64,000 nucleotides of DNA from Eucommia ulmoides (GCA_016647705.1 CM028335.1:7660818-7724817), one strand, 5' to 3'; shown: positions 46,641-59,390, counted from the stretch's first letter. The notes: generated from the sequence alone by a model not told the origin. A program made the numbers and translations.

Positions 46641-47730
46641 ACTAAAACACAAGTTACAATGGCGTATGTGACTTTTTTGAAATTAAGAAAAAAATAAGAG
46701 ACTTGTCATAGAAACACCCAATATATATATATATATATATTCAGTTATTTTATTAAAATTCTCTAATTGGGCACTGGTAGTAACTATTAAAATTATATTT
46801 GTGAATTTTAAAAAATTATAACTATTAAAATTATATATTGCAAAGGCAAACCCTTTTAGTTACTGTTTTCGTTTCTTGATTTTTGTTCCTGTTTCCAAAA
46901 TTTTGGGATTAATGTAAAAAAACGTGCATTTGGTAAATACGTTTCTATTCTCTAAATTTTGGTTATATTTCTTTAATTCCTTAAGAATTTGAGAAACAGA
47001 AAAATGTTGATTCTTTTTCACTCCCACAAAACTATTTCCATCACAATCTCGCTAATAGCCACTGCCACTACATTGGCTAAGAAATATATATCTTTATTGC
47101 TACACATTTAAAGGAAAAACATAACGTTTTCTCATAAAATAAAAATAAAAAATCGTCGTTACTAAAATTGTTTTTATTCATGAAATATTGAAAACAAAAC
47201 TAGTAATAGAAATAGGAAAACAAACAAACCGGTAGTCAAATTTCCTTACGGCAGTAAAAAATTGGGCCCATGGGAATAATGGCCTACAGTATCAGTTAAT
47301 TATTTGGGCCCTTAATCGGCCTATCTTTACTCCATTGTTAATTATAGGAATTTTTAAGGAGAGTTTTAACACAAACAACTTGGATAACTAAGTTGGATCA
47401 TCAACCCAAATTCATTTTATCATTTTAAACTAATAATACATTTTTATTTTTTTTTAAAATAAAACCCTAGCTCTTATGTTTTATTCATTTTTATGTTTAT
47501 CCTACTTTTTTTTTTTTTCTTGAAAACACTGATAGAAAAATTGCACATGATTTTTCAATACATTTTTCATTTAAAATTTGTCATCTTTTTATTTGGGGTG
47601 ATGCATTTCGTAATACTATTGACAATTATAACAAATACAAAATTTTTATTAGTCAGTTGTGTCTCCAAAAAACACTTTACATATAGAAAAATAGCTCCAC
47701 GTTAGGATAATAAAAAGATCAATTATACCC
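46641..47730. other. AT-rich intergenic DNA
   Basis: No gene. 46850-47230 has TTTGGTAAATACGTTTC-type words reminiscent of a MITE end, but no clear terminal repeats. Confidence 0.4.
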
Positions 47731-47732
47731 TT

Positions 47733-48025
47733 TATGAAGATGACAAACCTACTTTATGAAGATGACAAACCTACTGTAGGACTTCCTTCTATTTCTTACG
47801 TCAAGACTCAACTCTTCATTCTAACGAGTCTGGGTGCACAGAGGTTGGAGCAAAAATTTCTAAATACATAAAAAGTGGACAATGAATGAATGGCAATGGC
47901 AATAGAGAAGGCAAGAGACATGGGATGATGATAAGAAAATTTCTAAATACAAAAAAGTGGACAATGTTTGAATGGTAGTTGCTATAGAGCGGTAAGGCAA
48001 GAGACATGGTATAATGATAGAAAGT
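47733..48025 (+). repeat. Short tandem duplications
   Basis: TATGAAGATGACAAACCTACT occurs twice (47733-47776). A ~90-bp unit (AAAATTTCTAAATACA..AAAAGTGGACAATG... GCAAGAGACATGG) occurs twice at 47853-48025. Confidence 0.75.
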
Positions 48026-48039
48026 ATGAGATGGGGTGC

Positions 48040-48850
48040 TCGTTGAAAATATAATTTTCAATGAGACAGCTAGGAATGGATAAAAGACATAATAGAATGT
48101 CCTTCATTCTTTTAAAGATAGATTTACAAAGCATTTCTCATAGAATCTTTAGTGATTTTTGCCTCCCCCCCCCCGGGGGCTCGCAGCACTGGAAATGGTG
48201 GAGGAGTTGTCGCTCCTCCAAACCGCAGTTGCCACATATCTTTTGCGTCGGTAGAGCAGAGTGAGTGAGTCGTCATGCTACTACCACCATAACCATCTCA
48301 ATCTGCTTCTATGTTGATGAGTGCATGTAAGATAGTAAGGAATTAAAACCCAAGAATTTTCTATGTTTGATTTCTCCTTTTCTTTTCGAGATCTAGAATT
48401 CTTTAAGATTTATTTTTTATTTTTTCCAAATCTGCTGATTTTTCTGAATTTATAATTTATTTTTTTTCAGATCTAGACTTTTTTCGTGATCTATATATTT
48501 TTTAGATCTATAATTTATGTTGCTGTTTTGATTTCTTAGAAGCAAGTTGTTCTGTTGCTTGATTATTGTCGATTTTATAGATTTTTTATAATTTTTTTTA
48601 GTGTTGTTTTTTAAACAGATTTTTACTATCATTGAGTCCTCCAATAATTATTTTTTGATTATTTTTAGTTGATTTTATTTAGAAGCTACAATATATTTAT
48701 TTGTCGATTGCGTTGCATTTGTTGAGTTTTTCAATATTAGGGTTTAAATTGGAACTCAACCAATAGTCTTGATTCTTACTACGAGTTTGAGGGTTCAAAC
48801 CTTGTCATAAATAAGGTTTACACTTCTAAGTATTTTTATATTGTTCTCTA
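48040..48850 (+). repeat. Duplicated block on the far side of FLA-1, copy A
   Basis: 48160-48545 matches 51655-52005 (GGAGTTGTCGCTCCTCCAA, GATGAGTGCATGTAAGATAG, AGATCTAGA.TTCTTTA). 48660-48850 matches 53070-53220 (TACGAGTTTGAGGGTT, CTTGTCATAAATAAGGTTTA). Non-coding. Confidence 0.75.
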
Positions 48851-50275
48851 TTTTTTTTTTTTTTTTTTTTTAGAAATAATTCGCCTACAATTTTTTTTCA
48901 ACTTCATTTTTTTTTTAAATTCTTTCGGATAACTGTTAAGTCTTTCTATTATTATCAACCAATATTAAAATTCATTCCTAAAAAACATTACATACGTAAT
49001 TTATATTTTATATCATAGTTAAAGATTAAAAAAAATATTAATAAGAACTAAAACATAAATTGATAACAATTAAAAACTAAATTATTTGAAAAACATGATA
49101 CAAAATTTACAAAATTCTACAAGAAAAATCTCATTATAAAGACAAATTTCATTTTAAACCCTCTAACTATGATCATGTTTATGTCATCCAATAAATTTGT
49201 ACATTTCACTTTAAACCATGTATTTTTAATTATGATTTAATTAGTACTTCCATATAATTTCACTGTTAAATTAAATAGAAATGTGGGAAAATTTTTAAGT
49301 TCACATTTTCTTAATTTTTTTTTTCACCGAACTTCACCTCCTTCACCGTCACCGTAACCTACCCTACCGTCTTCGAACCAAATCAACCATCACCACGCCA
49401 CCTCCCTCTACCACCATCACCGTGTCACCGCCCTCTAACTTCCATTAATTTTATTAATAAATAGTTTATTTAAAAATAGACATGATCCATGTTACGCCTA
49501 TTAATTTTGCATCATACAGCATTGTGTTGAAATTAACACACCCGTAAAATTGTTAATAAATTTGATTATTTGAAAGTTATAAGATCTCTTTTTACACACA
49601 TTCATTCTGTAGTATATAGTATTGTGTTGAAATTAACACACTCGTAAAATTATTAATAAACTAGACTATATGAAAAATGATAAAAGTCTATGTTACACAC
49701 ATTCATTTCATATCATACAATATTGTGTTGAAATTAAAAATATTCAAAATTTAAAAAAGTAAAAATATATAAATTGTTTATATTTTTTATCAGCTTTTAA
49801 TGTACATCACGAATTTGCAATCATAACTATTAATTTCATAATAAATTAAAGTGCTCATAAATTGAATTACTTGATAATATTTAATATATTAGCACATTAC
49901 CTTAAATAATGCAAGTCAAATAATTGTTATATTTAGAGCCTAAGGATGTCGAAATTGGAAAATAAGAAGTATTTAGATTTTATAATGCAACAAGGTAGCG
50001 GCCAAAGTTATTTTTAGAAGTGATGATATGTCTAAGTGACTGGAATTATGAAAAAAAAAATTGCCATTCACGTGTTGTACTACATGAAATTCAAACTTTT
50101 CATTGCATATCAATCAAATTATTCAAACACAATATGTACACCAACACAAATTCTTCAAGCTCAAAAAAAAAAAAAAAAAAAAAGAAAAGAAAAGGAAAGA
50201 AAAGAAAAGAATATAATGAATTTTAAATTCACGCAATGCATAATGAAGTTGGAAAATCATGCAAATTTCCCTCTT
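48850..50275. other. FLA-1 downstream flank, paralogous to 61200-63847
   Basis: Shares long stretches with the flank of FLA-2: CAAATTTCATTTTAAACCCT, TTCACTTTAAACC.TGTATTT, CATATCAATCAAATTATTCA and AACACAATATGTACA, plus a poly(A) stretch at 50163-50183. It shows that the FLA duplication included at least 1.4 kb of 3' flank. Confidence 0.75.
49490..49745 (+). repeat. ~100-bp minisatellite, 2-3 units
   Basis: TGTGTTGAAATTAACACAC, AAAATTGTTAATAAA and ACACATTCATT recur every ~100 bp. The same unit is present in about five copies at 62660-63185. Confidence 0.8.
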
Positions 50276-51067
50276 TTAAATGAAGAATGATGCTAAAATT
50301 GAAGCCATTAAAGAGGATATTATTGCACCCAATGCCGGTGTGTTTGGGTTTGTGGTGCCGGAAGGGATATTGGAAGGAACGGCTGGTGTAGCCGCCTTTT
50401 TGGGTTTTGACGGCGCCGGTGCCGGAGCCGGATTCGGCGGAGGTGGCAGGTAGAAATCCAAAGGGAGCAGCACCTTGTCCACCTCGTAAACCGCCAGGTG
50501 GTTATCCGTGTACACGGTGCTGACCACCGAGGCGTTGACCTTCCCGGTGGTCATGTTCAGCGAAGTCCCCGTCGTTGTGATGTTCAGCACGAATCGTCCA
50601 CCTTCTCCGGCCTGAGTATTGACCGGGTTGCTCAAGGTTTCGAACTGCGAAATCGAGAGGAAAGTGGGGAGAACGTGGAACTGAACCAGCTTGGTCTTCT
50701 GCGAATCAATGAAGGAGTTCAGGGTGCCGGTTTTGAGGCTGGAGAAGGCGTGGTCGGACGGCGCGAAGAAGGTGAGACCCTGGGCAGATTTATTGATTTG
50801 GATGTTGAGCTGGTTGTCGGTCTGGGTGCTCTTCAGGAGACGAATCAGGGTGGTGAAACGGGCGGCTTTTTCGAGGATGGCGGTGATGTTGGTTGGGCCT
50901 GGCGGGCCGGGGGACGGAGCTAGGGTGACGAGGGGCGGAGCTAGCGTGATGGAGGCCGGAGGTGGCGAGACAGGGGCCGGAGGTTGCGGGATGGGGCCCG
51001 GAGCAGGGGACTGTCCGAGAGTGGTGGTGAAACAGAGGAAGAAGAAGAACAGGGGAAGCTGATTCAT
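50276..51067 (-). CDS. Fasciclin-like arabinogalactan protein (FLA), copy 1
   Basis: A single uninterrupted exon, 263 aa, on the minus strand. Residues 1-18 are a signal peptide with a Phe-rich core. Residues 19-58 are Pro/Ala/Ser-rich, with PAPGP and APSPGPPGP for arabinogalactan glycans. Residues 59-206 form one fasciclin domain with motif H1 (LTFFAPSDHAFSSL, 98-111), the YH motif (VQFHVLP, 128-134) and H2 (DNHLAVYEVDKVLLP, 188-202). N-glycosylation sites lie at N60, N92, N162, N171 and N178. Residues 207-245 are a second AGP region (PNPAPAPAPS), followed by a hydrophobic C-terminal tail (246-263) fitting a GPI-anchor signal. The single-fasciclin-domain, GPI-anchored layout is that of group A FLAs (FLA11/12/9/6-like), which act at the plasma membrane and cell wall in wall architecture and stem strength. 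A TATA-like CATAAAAAC lies about 80 bp upstream. The gene looks intact. Confidence 0.95.
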   Translation of the reverse strand: MNQLPLFFFFLCFTTTLGQSPAPGPIPQPPAPVSPPPASITLAPPLVTLAPSPGPPGPTNITAILEKAARFTTLIRLLKSTQTDNQLNIQINKSAQGLTFFAPSDHAFSSLKTGTLNSFIDSQKTKLVQFHVLPTFLSISQFETLSNPVNTQAGEGGRFVLNITTTGTSLNMTTGKVNASVVSTVYTDNHLAVYEVDKVLLPLDFYLPPPPNPAPAPAPSKPKKAATPAVPSNIPSGTTNPNTPALGAIISSLMASILASFFI

Positions 51068-51554
51068 CTTAAAATGCTATGATTTTGATCTTTTTTATCT
51101 TAATTGAAAGGTGGGTTTGAGTTTCCATTGGAGGGGGAATGGGTTTTTATGGAGGCGAAATTGCTTGTGATTAGTAGGTGAGTGGGGGAAATCGAAGGTG
51201 GCAAGAGAACCTCCATGGTTGCAGCAGCTTTAGGTTGCTTAGGGCGGGAGGAAATACAGATGGGAAGTGATTGAGAGTTCGGATAATATTACATTTTGCA
51301 CCCTTGCTAATTTTGAACTATTTTTTTTTTTCCGGTTACATATATTAGATTAGGTAGGAGTTGAACTCTAGACCTTTCACAAATAGGTAAATTAGATATC
51401 CACCAGACCATAAACCTTGGGATAATTTTGATGTATCAATTTCAATAATTTTCTCCATTAAGCTTCAAATTAATGATCTTTTTCTTCAAATAATAATTTT
51501 TATACATGAAATTATAACAATATAGATAGGATAAACAATATTTCGGTATAAATT

Positions 51555-53225
51555 TATGCAAAGTAGTGTGGGATTGTCTTGGACTTCTGTTAATCCTAAA
51601 AAAAAATTAGGTCATGAGGAAAGACATGATACAATATTCTTCTTTATTTTAATAGACATCGCGCTAGAAATGGTGGAGTTGTCGCTCCTCCAAGCCACAG
51701 ATCATTTGCATCTAGCGGAGCAGAGTGAGCGAGCAGTCACGCTATTTCCATCTTAATCATCTCAATTTGCTTCCATGTTGATGAGTGCATGTAAGATAGT
51801 AAGGAATTAAAACCCAAGAAATTTTTCCGTCTGATTTCTCCATTTCTTTTCTAGATCTAGATTTCTTTATGATCTATTTTTTTTTTCTTTCTAGATTTGT
51901 TGATTTTTCTCAATTTATATTTTTTTTCCAGATCTAGACATTTTTCGTAACCTATATTTTTTTAGATCTGTAATTGCTATTGTTGTTTTGATTTCTTGAT
52001 TTCTATTTTTCGTGACCTATATTTTACTTCATTTTCACTCAATATTTCACTCATTTAATCAAAAACCCATTATGAATGTATACTTCTGCGTGAATGTTTA
52101 TTCAATTTTTTAGAACAAATATAATATTTCTCTCAATGTTCACTCGGTATTTCACTCATTTAATCAAAAATCTGTTATTAATGTACACTTCTACGTGAAT
52201 GTTCACTCAATATTTTAGAACAAATAAAAAACTTTGAAAATATTCATTTTGAATGTACACTTAGTGAATATTCATTTAATATTTCAGAATAAATAAAAAA
52301 TAAATGTTCACCAAAAAATATTCAGAACAAATGTTTACTCAAAATTTTCAAAACAAATGTTCACTCAAATTTTCAGAACGAATATTCACTCAAAATTTCA
52401 GATCTCGAAATTCTAAATTCGAGAGAGAGAGAGAGTGTTTAATGGATTTCTTTTTTGAGCTTTATGGCTTCCTCTAGCGCATAGTGACGAATTGTAGCGA
52501 CGAAAGGTGACGGCGATGGCAGACGAATAATGGCGACAACAATTGGACGAACAGATCTGAACCAGATATGAGAAAAACATAGAGAGAGGGAGAGAGGGCG
52601 GTGGTTCGGAGGGGGGAAGAGAGGGAAAGAGGTGACAAACAACAGTGACGAACGACAACGGCAAGCGCGTGATGACAACAACTCTCTTTCGATCAAAAAA
52701 ATAGCGACGGTAGAATGCCAGTGGCCAGACGATGGAATGTCGGATGTCGGCAATTTGGATGGACGGCTGTGGACTGTCGCCAAAGGATGGATCCAGATTG
52801 GGGACGATTGATAAAATCCGGACCTACAGAGAGAGAGAAACGGAGGAAGAGAGAGATGGAGATGGCGGTGGAAAATGTAGATGACGAATAAGGAGAGAAA
52901 CTAGGGTTTTATATATTTATATAAGAGTATAAACGTCTATTCATTAATTTGGTCAATGATCAAAGAATTATATACTGACAATATTTCACAAAAATACTAA
53001 CATACTGTTTAAAATATTTTTTTTAAACTAACTTTTAAATAAGGGTTAAACAATAAAAATCTCTATATTTATTTTTTGATTGCGTTGCATTTGTTGAATT
53101 TTTTTAAAATTAGGGTAAATTGGAAATCGGTCAATACTCTTGATTCTTTCTACGAGTTTGAGGGTTTGAACCTTGTCATAAATAAGGTTTACACTTCTTA
53201 AGTACTTGTATATTGTTCTATAATT
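51555..53225 (+). repeat. Duplicated block upstream of FLA-1, copy B, with an inserted segment
   Basis: Positions 51655-52005 and 53070-53220 match copy A (48160-48545 and 48660-48850). The intervening 52020-53060 has no counterpart in copy A. It is rich in GTTCACTCAATATTTCAGAA-type words (52020-52400) and then GA-rich, GC-richer DNA (52420-52930). Open frames here are shadows. Confidence 0.65.
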
Positions 53226-53239
53226 TTCCTTTTTTTTTT

Positions 53240-53332
53240 TTTGTGTGTGTGTGTGTGTGTATGTTTTTCCTATCGTGGATGGTAATTTTCCAAGAGTTTC
53301 TTACTTTATAGTCCTTATTTAAGAAATGAAGT

Positions 53333-53380
<48 letters not shown>
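53240..53380. repeat. (GT)n and (TA)n microsatellites
   Basis: GT units at 53241-53261 and about 22 TA units at 53336-53380. Confidence 0.95.
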
Positions 53381-53383
<3 letters not shown>

Positions 53384-53527
53384 GTTTTACCCTTTGAACC
53401 ACACATTACAATTAGTTTTGTTTTTGGTATAACGATAATTTTGGCCTTGACAAATGAAATTTATTTCAATTTGGACATCCCGTATTTGAAAATAGATACA
53501 TTGGCTACTTTACATTTTATTTTTGTT

Positions 53528-56500
53528 TCAATTTGAACACGAGTGTAAGACGGGGGAATACGCGACTTTGTGTCAACGTAGAAGTGCCCCTTAACATCTT
53601 AATGACCCTAGGTTGAGTGAGTCTTTCCCCAACGTCATCGATTGTACACAATCTAATTCTTACCCGGGTTATTGGATCGTGACGTTCGTTGACCATTGTC
53701 CGAATCTAGGGTTTGTCAAACTCCAAATTCTCGATATATAAGTCTAAGCATAATCAACAAACAAGAGCAATAAACACAATCAAACATCGAAGAACAACAT
53801 CAAACGAAACACAAACTCAACTAAACAACGTATTCATAAATTTATTAATAATCACTAAACAACCTATGTTTAGCTAATGGTCATAACCATGTATACACTG
53901 TAAAATGGCGTAAATATGCTCAACAACTACCGAAATGAAGAAAAACAAAATGAATGACTTAGCTGATATCCAAAGATTTGGCGCTAAAACTGTTCACCGC
54001 TCGCTTCCTCCTTCATCTTCTTCCTCCGGTTGAGAGCTCTCCCTCAAAATCTCTCAAGCTCACCCTAAAATATAGTCTAAGGCCTTGGGGGGGGGGGGTT
54101 GATTCCACCGAAAGAGAGGAAGAGAGGAAGGGTTTAAATAGGCAAAATATCTAATAAAATATCTTAAGATTGTGCAAAGCTGACCGTCGTGGCGGTGGGA
54201 TTTAGCGCCGCGGTGGTGGTAGGTCGATTTGATGTTCGCCAAGGCGGTGGAGTTGGCGGTGAATAATGGAAACCATCTTGCATTCTCAGTACCACGGCGG
54301 TGGACGTTCAACAAGATAGCAATTCTCTGCATTTTCACTGCCGTGGCGGTGGTCTGGACGCTGCGGTAATGGGCTTATTTTTGAATCTTGCCTTCTTGCT
54401 CAATTTCCCACCGTTCTCGATACGATTTGATCGTTTATACTCCGTTTTCCTACCTTTTCACCCCACACACCTATTTGAATACAAAAAGAATAAAAACATA
54501 TTAAAACTTATTAAAAACATAATAAACGTACTAAAAAACTAACAATTTTGGTTTGAAAATAGATAGGTAGATCACACCTATCAAATACCCCCCACACTCG
54601 AAATTTTGCTAGTCCTTGAGTAAAACACCCATACAATACGAGAAAATATAAAAACTAATTACGAAATTGAAAACTAAAAATGAAAAACACTAAAAACAAA
54701 AATGTGTAAGTTTTGATTATCATCTACTGGCCAAAATTTTTTTTCCTCATCAGCCCCCAATCCTATCAAGTTCAATTATAAATCACACTATGTGGTGTTC
54801 TAGAATTTCAACGTTCAAAAATAGTAAGAGCCATTTTAGATCCTGTTTAAGTGTGTGTGTGATTAAACTGAAATATACAACTATCCATTGATTAGATGGG
54901 ATTGTCCCCCAATATAGTTCATAACTAAAACCTTTAAAGTATAGGGAATCCATATGCCTAACCCGGGTTCTATTCTCCACTAATGTAGGCTTGGAAGTTC
55001 ATGAAGATCATTAGGGCTTGGTTTAGTTTTGGAATAATGGCCACGGGTATATCGAAAATACAAAATAGGCTAATCGTCGTTAACGAGATGATACTTGAGG
55101 CACATGCTTGGCTCTTCCTCACTCTCGAAACCCCATAAATATAATTGAAACAACCCCGAACAAAAATTTATGAACTTTGTACTCACTTGTAAAAAAGAAA
55201 CGGATTTTTTTTTTTTAACACACCCCCGAACTCATTCGAATTTCTACAATTTAAAGAGTGTGCAAAAATGATTAAGTAACACACCCCCAAACGTATTCGA
55301 ATTTCTACAACTTTAGGAGTGTGCAAAAAATGATTTAAGAAAATGACAAATGAATACACTAATACTACTGAACCAATACGAAGTTCGCCCTAAACTCAAC
55401 TACTTACATCAAGTAGCATATATGAATGCTAACTTGATTCACTCAAATGTGCCTTTAATTCAGCGATAGGTTTGGACAAAAATCAACTGGCCAGGGAATT
55501 TGTTCATATGTTCAGAATTGAATTGGTATTTAGGCTTCGACAGGGTAACGAGGGATAATGATATTGCATGGTAGGCTTCAAAAGGCTCAAGCGATCAAAT
55601 GAATGCCTAAATCATATCTCCTAAACAACCTCGCCTAGGATTTCGCCTCGAATTTCCCTCAAATCAAGTTCTAGAATCCCTATTGTCATGAAATTGAGTG
55701 AAAGACAATCAGTTTCAAATCAATTAGATAGTGCTATATTGAGTTTACGTGCTCGTGCATTTAGGTTCTACAATAATTTTTACTAAGATGATACGTTAAA
55801 CACACAGAACACTCATGAATGAGCTTTACGCTCAACCTCAATAAACAACCAGGGGACAGACTCATCATCGGGTAAAGGCCTCAGATGACGTCAGAACTTA
55901 GCACAAAACAACAACTAAACTAAACTAATCCTAAAAAAGCATACACACGATAAAAATAGTAAAACTTAACTAATAACATAAACACATGCTAAAAACATAC
56001 TACACATCACCACCAACTTAACACAGGCATTGCCCAAAATGACTCGTCAGCGATCCCAATGACAGTATATAGCATGATATTGAAGATGGGGGTTTAGAAC
56101 ACGTACCTGGGAGGTGAGAGGATCTCACCTCCGTTTCAAGTTGATGGAGATGGATTTAATTTATTTGTGACCTTGGGTTGCCTCCCAAGAAGCGCGTGGT
56201 TTAATGTCCTAGGCCCGGCACATGCACTCAAGACTGGCGAGATGTTGCAATGAAAGGAACGCAAGAGTACCTGTCGATCTAACATCTTCAAGCACCCTGC
56301 AGGAAAACAAAAATAAAACTACAAAAAAAAATTATAAACACTAAAAAATGCCTTAATTAAAATCAAGTAATTTATTTACAATGTCAACAATAATCTAAAA
56401 TACAATCCCCGACAATCGTTACCAAAAACTTGGTGGTGATCGCTGAGAATTGAATTTGACAAACCAATTCCCAGCAACGACGTCAAAAACTTAGTGGCCT

Positions 56501-58104
56501 CAATTTAAGCGTTGTCACTTTCACTGCAAACGTACGGATCAAGTTTTAGCATAATAGACCTTTCGGTCGGGTATCGTATCCACAGGGATTGGTTGAGATT
56601 ACTATCGAGTACCGCGATTATCATAACCCGATTTTATCTAGGCGACAAAAATAGTATTTATAATGAAATACTAATACTAAAATACTAATTTAATTATACT
56701 AATATTAACATTGAGATAGTTTTGAGAGAATAGATTGTCTAGAGATTAGTTTCATTTACGAATATGTGTTCAATCTCGTTTTAGTTTATGTTAATGACGT
56801 TCGACTTATCGGACAATCTCAGTTCGTAAACTCCTCCGCCACCTCTCCCGAGTGTAAGACGAGGGATATAACGCGATTTCGTGTCAACGAAGAAGTCCTC
56901 CTCAACGTCTTAATGACTCCTAGGTCACGTGAGTCTCGCCCCAACGTCATTAATTGCGCACAATTCAACTCCTGACCGGGTCATTGGATCGTCGTGTTGT
57001 GTTTACCCTATCGACAATCTCAATTCTAAAACTTCCCCGCCACCTCTCCTGAGTATAAGACGGGGGACTACGTGACTTCGTTTCAACGAAGAAATCTCCC
57101 TCAACGTCTTAATGACCCTAGGTCACGTGAGTCTTTCCCCAACGTCATCGATTATACACAATCCAATTCCCTCCCGGGTTATTGGATCGTGGCGTTCGTT
57201 GACCCTTGTCTGAATCCAGGGTTTGTCAAACCCCGAATTCTCGATATATAAATCTAAGCATAATCAACAAAAAAGAATGATAAACACAATCAAACATCGA
57301 AGAACAACCGCAAAAGAAACACAAAATCAACTAAACAACGTATTCATAAATTTATTAATAATCCCTAAACAAATTATATTTAGCCAATAGTCATAACCGT
57401 GTATACAATGTAAAATGGCATAAATATGCTCAACAACTACTGAAATGAAGAAAATAAAGAAAAGAAACAAACGACTTAGCCAATATCCGAAGATTTGGCG
57501 CTAAAACCGTTTATCGCTCGCTTCCTCCTTCATCTTCTTCCTCGGGTTGAGAGCTCTCCCTCAAAATATCTCAAGCTCACCCTAAAATATAGTCTAAGGT
57601 CTTGGGGGCTGATTCCACCGGAAAAAAGGAGGAGAGGACGGGTTTAAATAGGAAAAACATCTAATAAAATATCTTAAGACTGTGCAGAACTGATCGCTGC
57701 GGTAGTGGGATTCAGCGCTGCGACGGTGGTAGGTCGGTTGGATGTTCACCGAGGCGGTGGAGTCAGTGGTGGATAATGGGGACCATCCTGAATTCTCAGC
57801 GCCGTAGCGGTGGACGCTCAATAAGATAGCCATTCTCTGCATTTTTACCACCGCGGCAGAGGTCTGACGCCGCGACGGTGGGCTTCTTTCAGAATCTTGT
57901 CTCCTTGCTCAATTTTACACCGTTCTTCCACCATTCTCGATACGATTTGATCGTTTATGCTCTGTTTTTTTTACTTTTTCACCCCACACACCTGTTTTAA
58001 TACGAAAAAAATAAAAACATATTAAAACGTATTAAAAATGTAATAAACGTACTAAAAAACTAACAATTTCGGTTTGAAAATAGATAGGTAGATCACACCT
58101 TTCA
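53528..58104 (-). mobile_element. Non-autonomous Tat-type Gypsy element, 3' LTR truncated
   Basis: Minus strand. The 5' LTR is 56495-58104 (1.6 kb). The PBS is in 56494-56465 (TTTTTGACGTCGTTGCTGGG on minus, the Tat/Athila-type TTGGCGCCGTTGCCGGGG consensus with changes). The interior 56464-54584 has no gag/pol frame. The PPT GTGGGGGGTATT sits at 54595-54584. The 3' LTR is 54583-53528, whose far end is missing. The interior contains GGGTTGCCTCCCAAGAAGCG (56173), a widespread motif of Tat interiors. The two LTRs match closely, e.g. around AACGTATTCATAAATTTATT. Confidence 0.8.
56495..58104 (-). repeat. 5' LTR with an internal ~195-bp tandem duplication
   Basis: Within the LTR, 56811-57004 and 57010-57200 are successive copies of one segment (CGACAATCTCA.TTC, CCGCCACCTCTCC.GAGT, TCAACGTCTTAATGA, GTCACGTGAGTCT, CCCAACGTCAT). 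The partner LTR retains only the second copy's region. Dyad array at 57690-57890. Confidence 0.8.
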
Positions 58105-58208
58105 TTGGCTTGAATCGACTGCCTCTGAATTCTTGAGTAGTTATCGAACATAACTGGTCGATAGTAGTCCCTAAGGACCCTTTGTGGAGCTTCAGGTTCC
58201 AGAGGCTA

Positions 58209-58394
58209 CTACGGTAGTGCCTGCGTTACCGACGGCTGTAAAGGCATATATGGCATATGATCGTCTCCACCATCGGCCATAGTTTGAGCTTGACTTTTTC
58301 TCTCTCTCTTTATCCTTCCCAAGGTACGCTCGATCTCAGGATCAAGAGTAAAAAATTCCAAACTTCTACTACGTCGCATGCATTGTTCGATCAC
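58209..58394 (-). pseudogene. Gag N-terminus of a second Tat/Athila-type Gypsy element
   Basis: 61 codons from ATG: MRRSRSLEFFTLDPEIERTL then a basic stretch, AQTMADGG and PYMPLQP. The pattern (RR/KRSR..EFF.LDPEIERT..R, then MAD/E, then ..YQPL) is the typical Gag start of plant Tat/Athila Gypsy elements. It lies 113 bp inside the PBS, as expected. The frame ends before 58104, where another element's LTR abuts, so the rest is gone. Confidence 0.75.
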
Positions 58395-58506
58395 AACAAA
58401 TGAAACAAATTATAAATATTGAATTTAATTGAAATAAAATAAAACAAAAGAATTGTTTGGATTAATATTCAACTACTTGGTCACAATATCAACCAAATCA
58501 AAACAC

Positions 58507-59390
58507 CGTTCTCCGGCAACGACGCCAAAAACTTGGACGCGTACTTTTTCATGTCTTAATTTACTCGAAAGTGCACGAGGTCAAGTTTTAATATTGTTGA
58601 TCTTTCAATTGAATATCATCCATAGGGAAACATGTTAGATTAATTGAATACTGTAATTTGCATAATCTTATATTATCTCGATGGTTGACGAATTGTTTGA
58701 AGTTGAATATTTCAAAACTAAGTTAAACTAACAATTATTGAGTTAATTCTAATTAAGTGGATTACCTAAGGATTGATTTCATTCACTTAATACATGTTTG
58801 ACTTCGTTTAATTAACAATAACGGTATTTATCCTATCCGACAATCTAGGTATCTCAAACTCGCTCATTACATCTCCCGAATGTAAAATGAGCGATTATAT
58901 GACTTCGTGTTAACGTTGAAATCCCTCTCTAGCGTTTTATATAACATATAGTCACATGAGTCTTGATCTAACCTCATAGATTGCACACTTTCTAACGCCC
59001 TCCCGAGTCGTTAGATCGTCGTGGTGTGTTTAACCCTAATCTGAATCCGAGATTACTTCTCTCGAGTGTCAAACCAAACCCTAAGCTCTTTGGACTTTCA
59101 TCACCGCGGCAGTGAATAACCGCTGTAGTGGTGAGACTAGTGCAATTCTCCTTGCATCTCCACCGCCTCGGTGGTAGCTTGACTACTGCGACAGTAGGGA
59201 TACAGTCCTGAAACCTTGTTTCTTTCATTGTTTCTTTACTGTTTTCCCACCGTTTCGCTTGTTTATCACTTGATTACGTCCCTACACCTGATTTACATAA
59301 AAACAAACAAAAACGCAATAAAGTATTACTAAAACACTTGAAAACTATCAAATTCAGCTTAGAAGTAGATATGTATATTCAACCTATCAC
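58507..59390 (-). mobile_element. 5' LTR and PBS of the second Tat/Athila-type element
   Basis: The LTR is 58535-59390 (on + TGGACGCG ... CAACCTATCA; 856 bp). The minus strand continues after its CA end with AGTTTTTGGCGTCGTTGCCG (58534-58515), the PBS. It shares CGACAATCT, CTCCCGA.TGTAA and CGCCCTCCCGAGTCGTTAG with the other Tat-type LTRs. The 3' part of this element is not identified in the window. Confidence 0.8.

Noticed and set aside
50498..51062. Plus-strand frames of 123-141 aa opposite FLA-1
   Set aside because: Antisense shadows of the FLA exon; no start context or domain.
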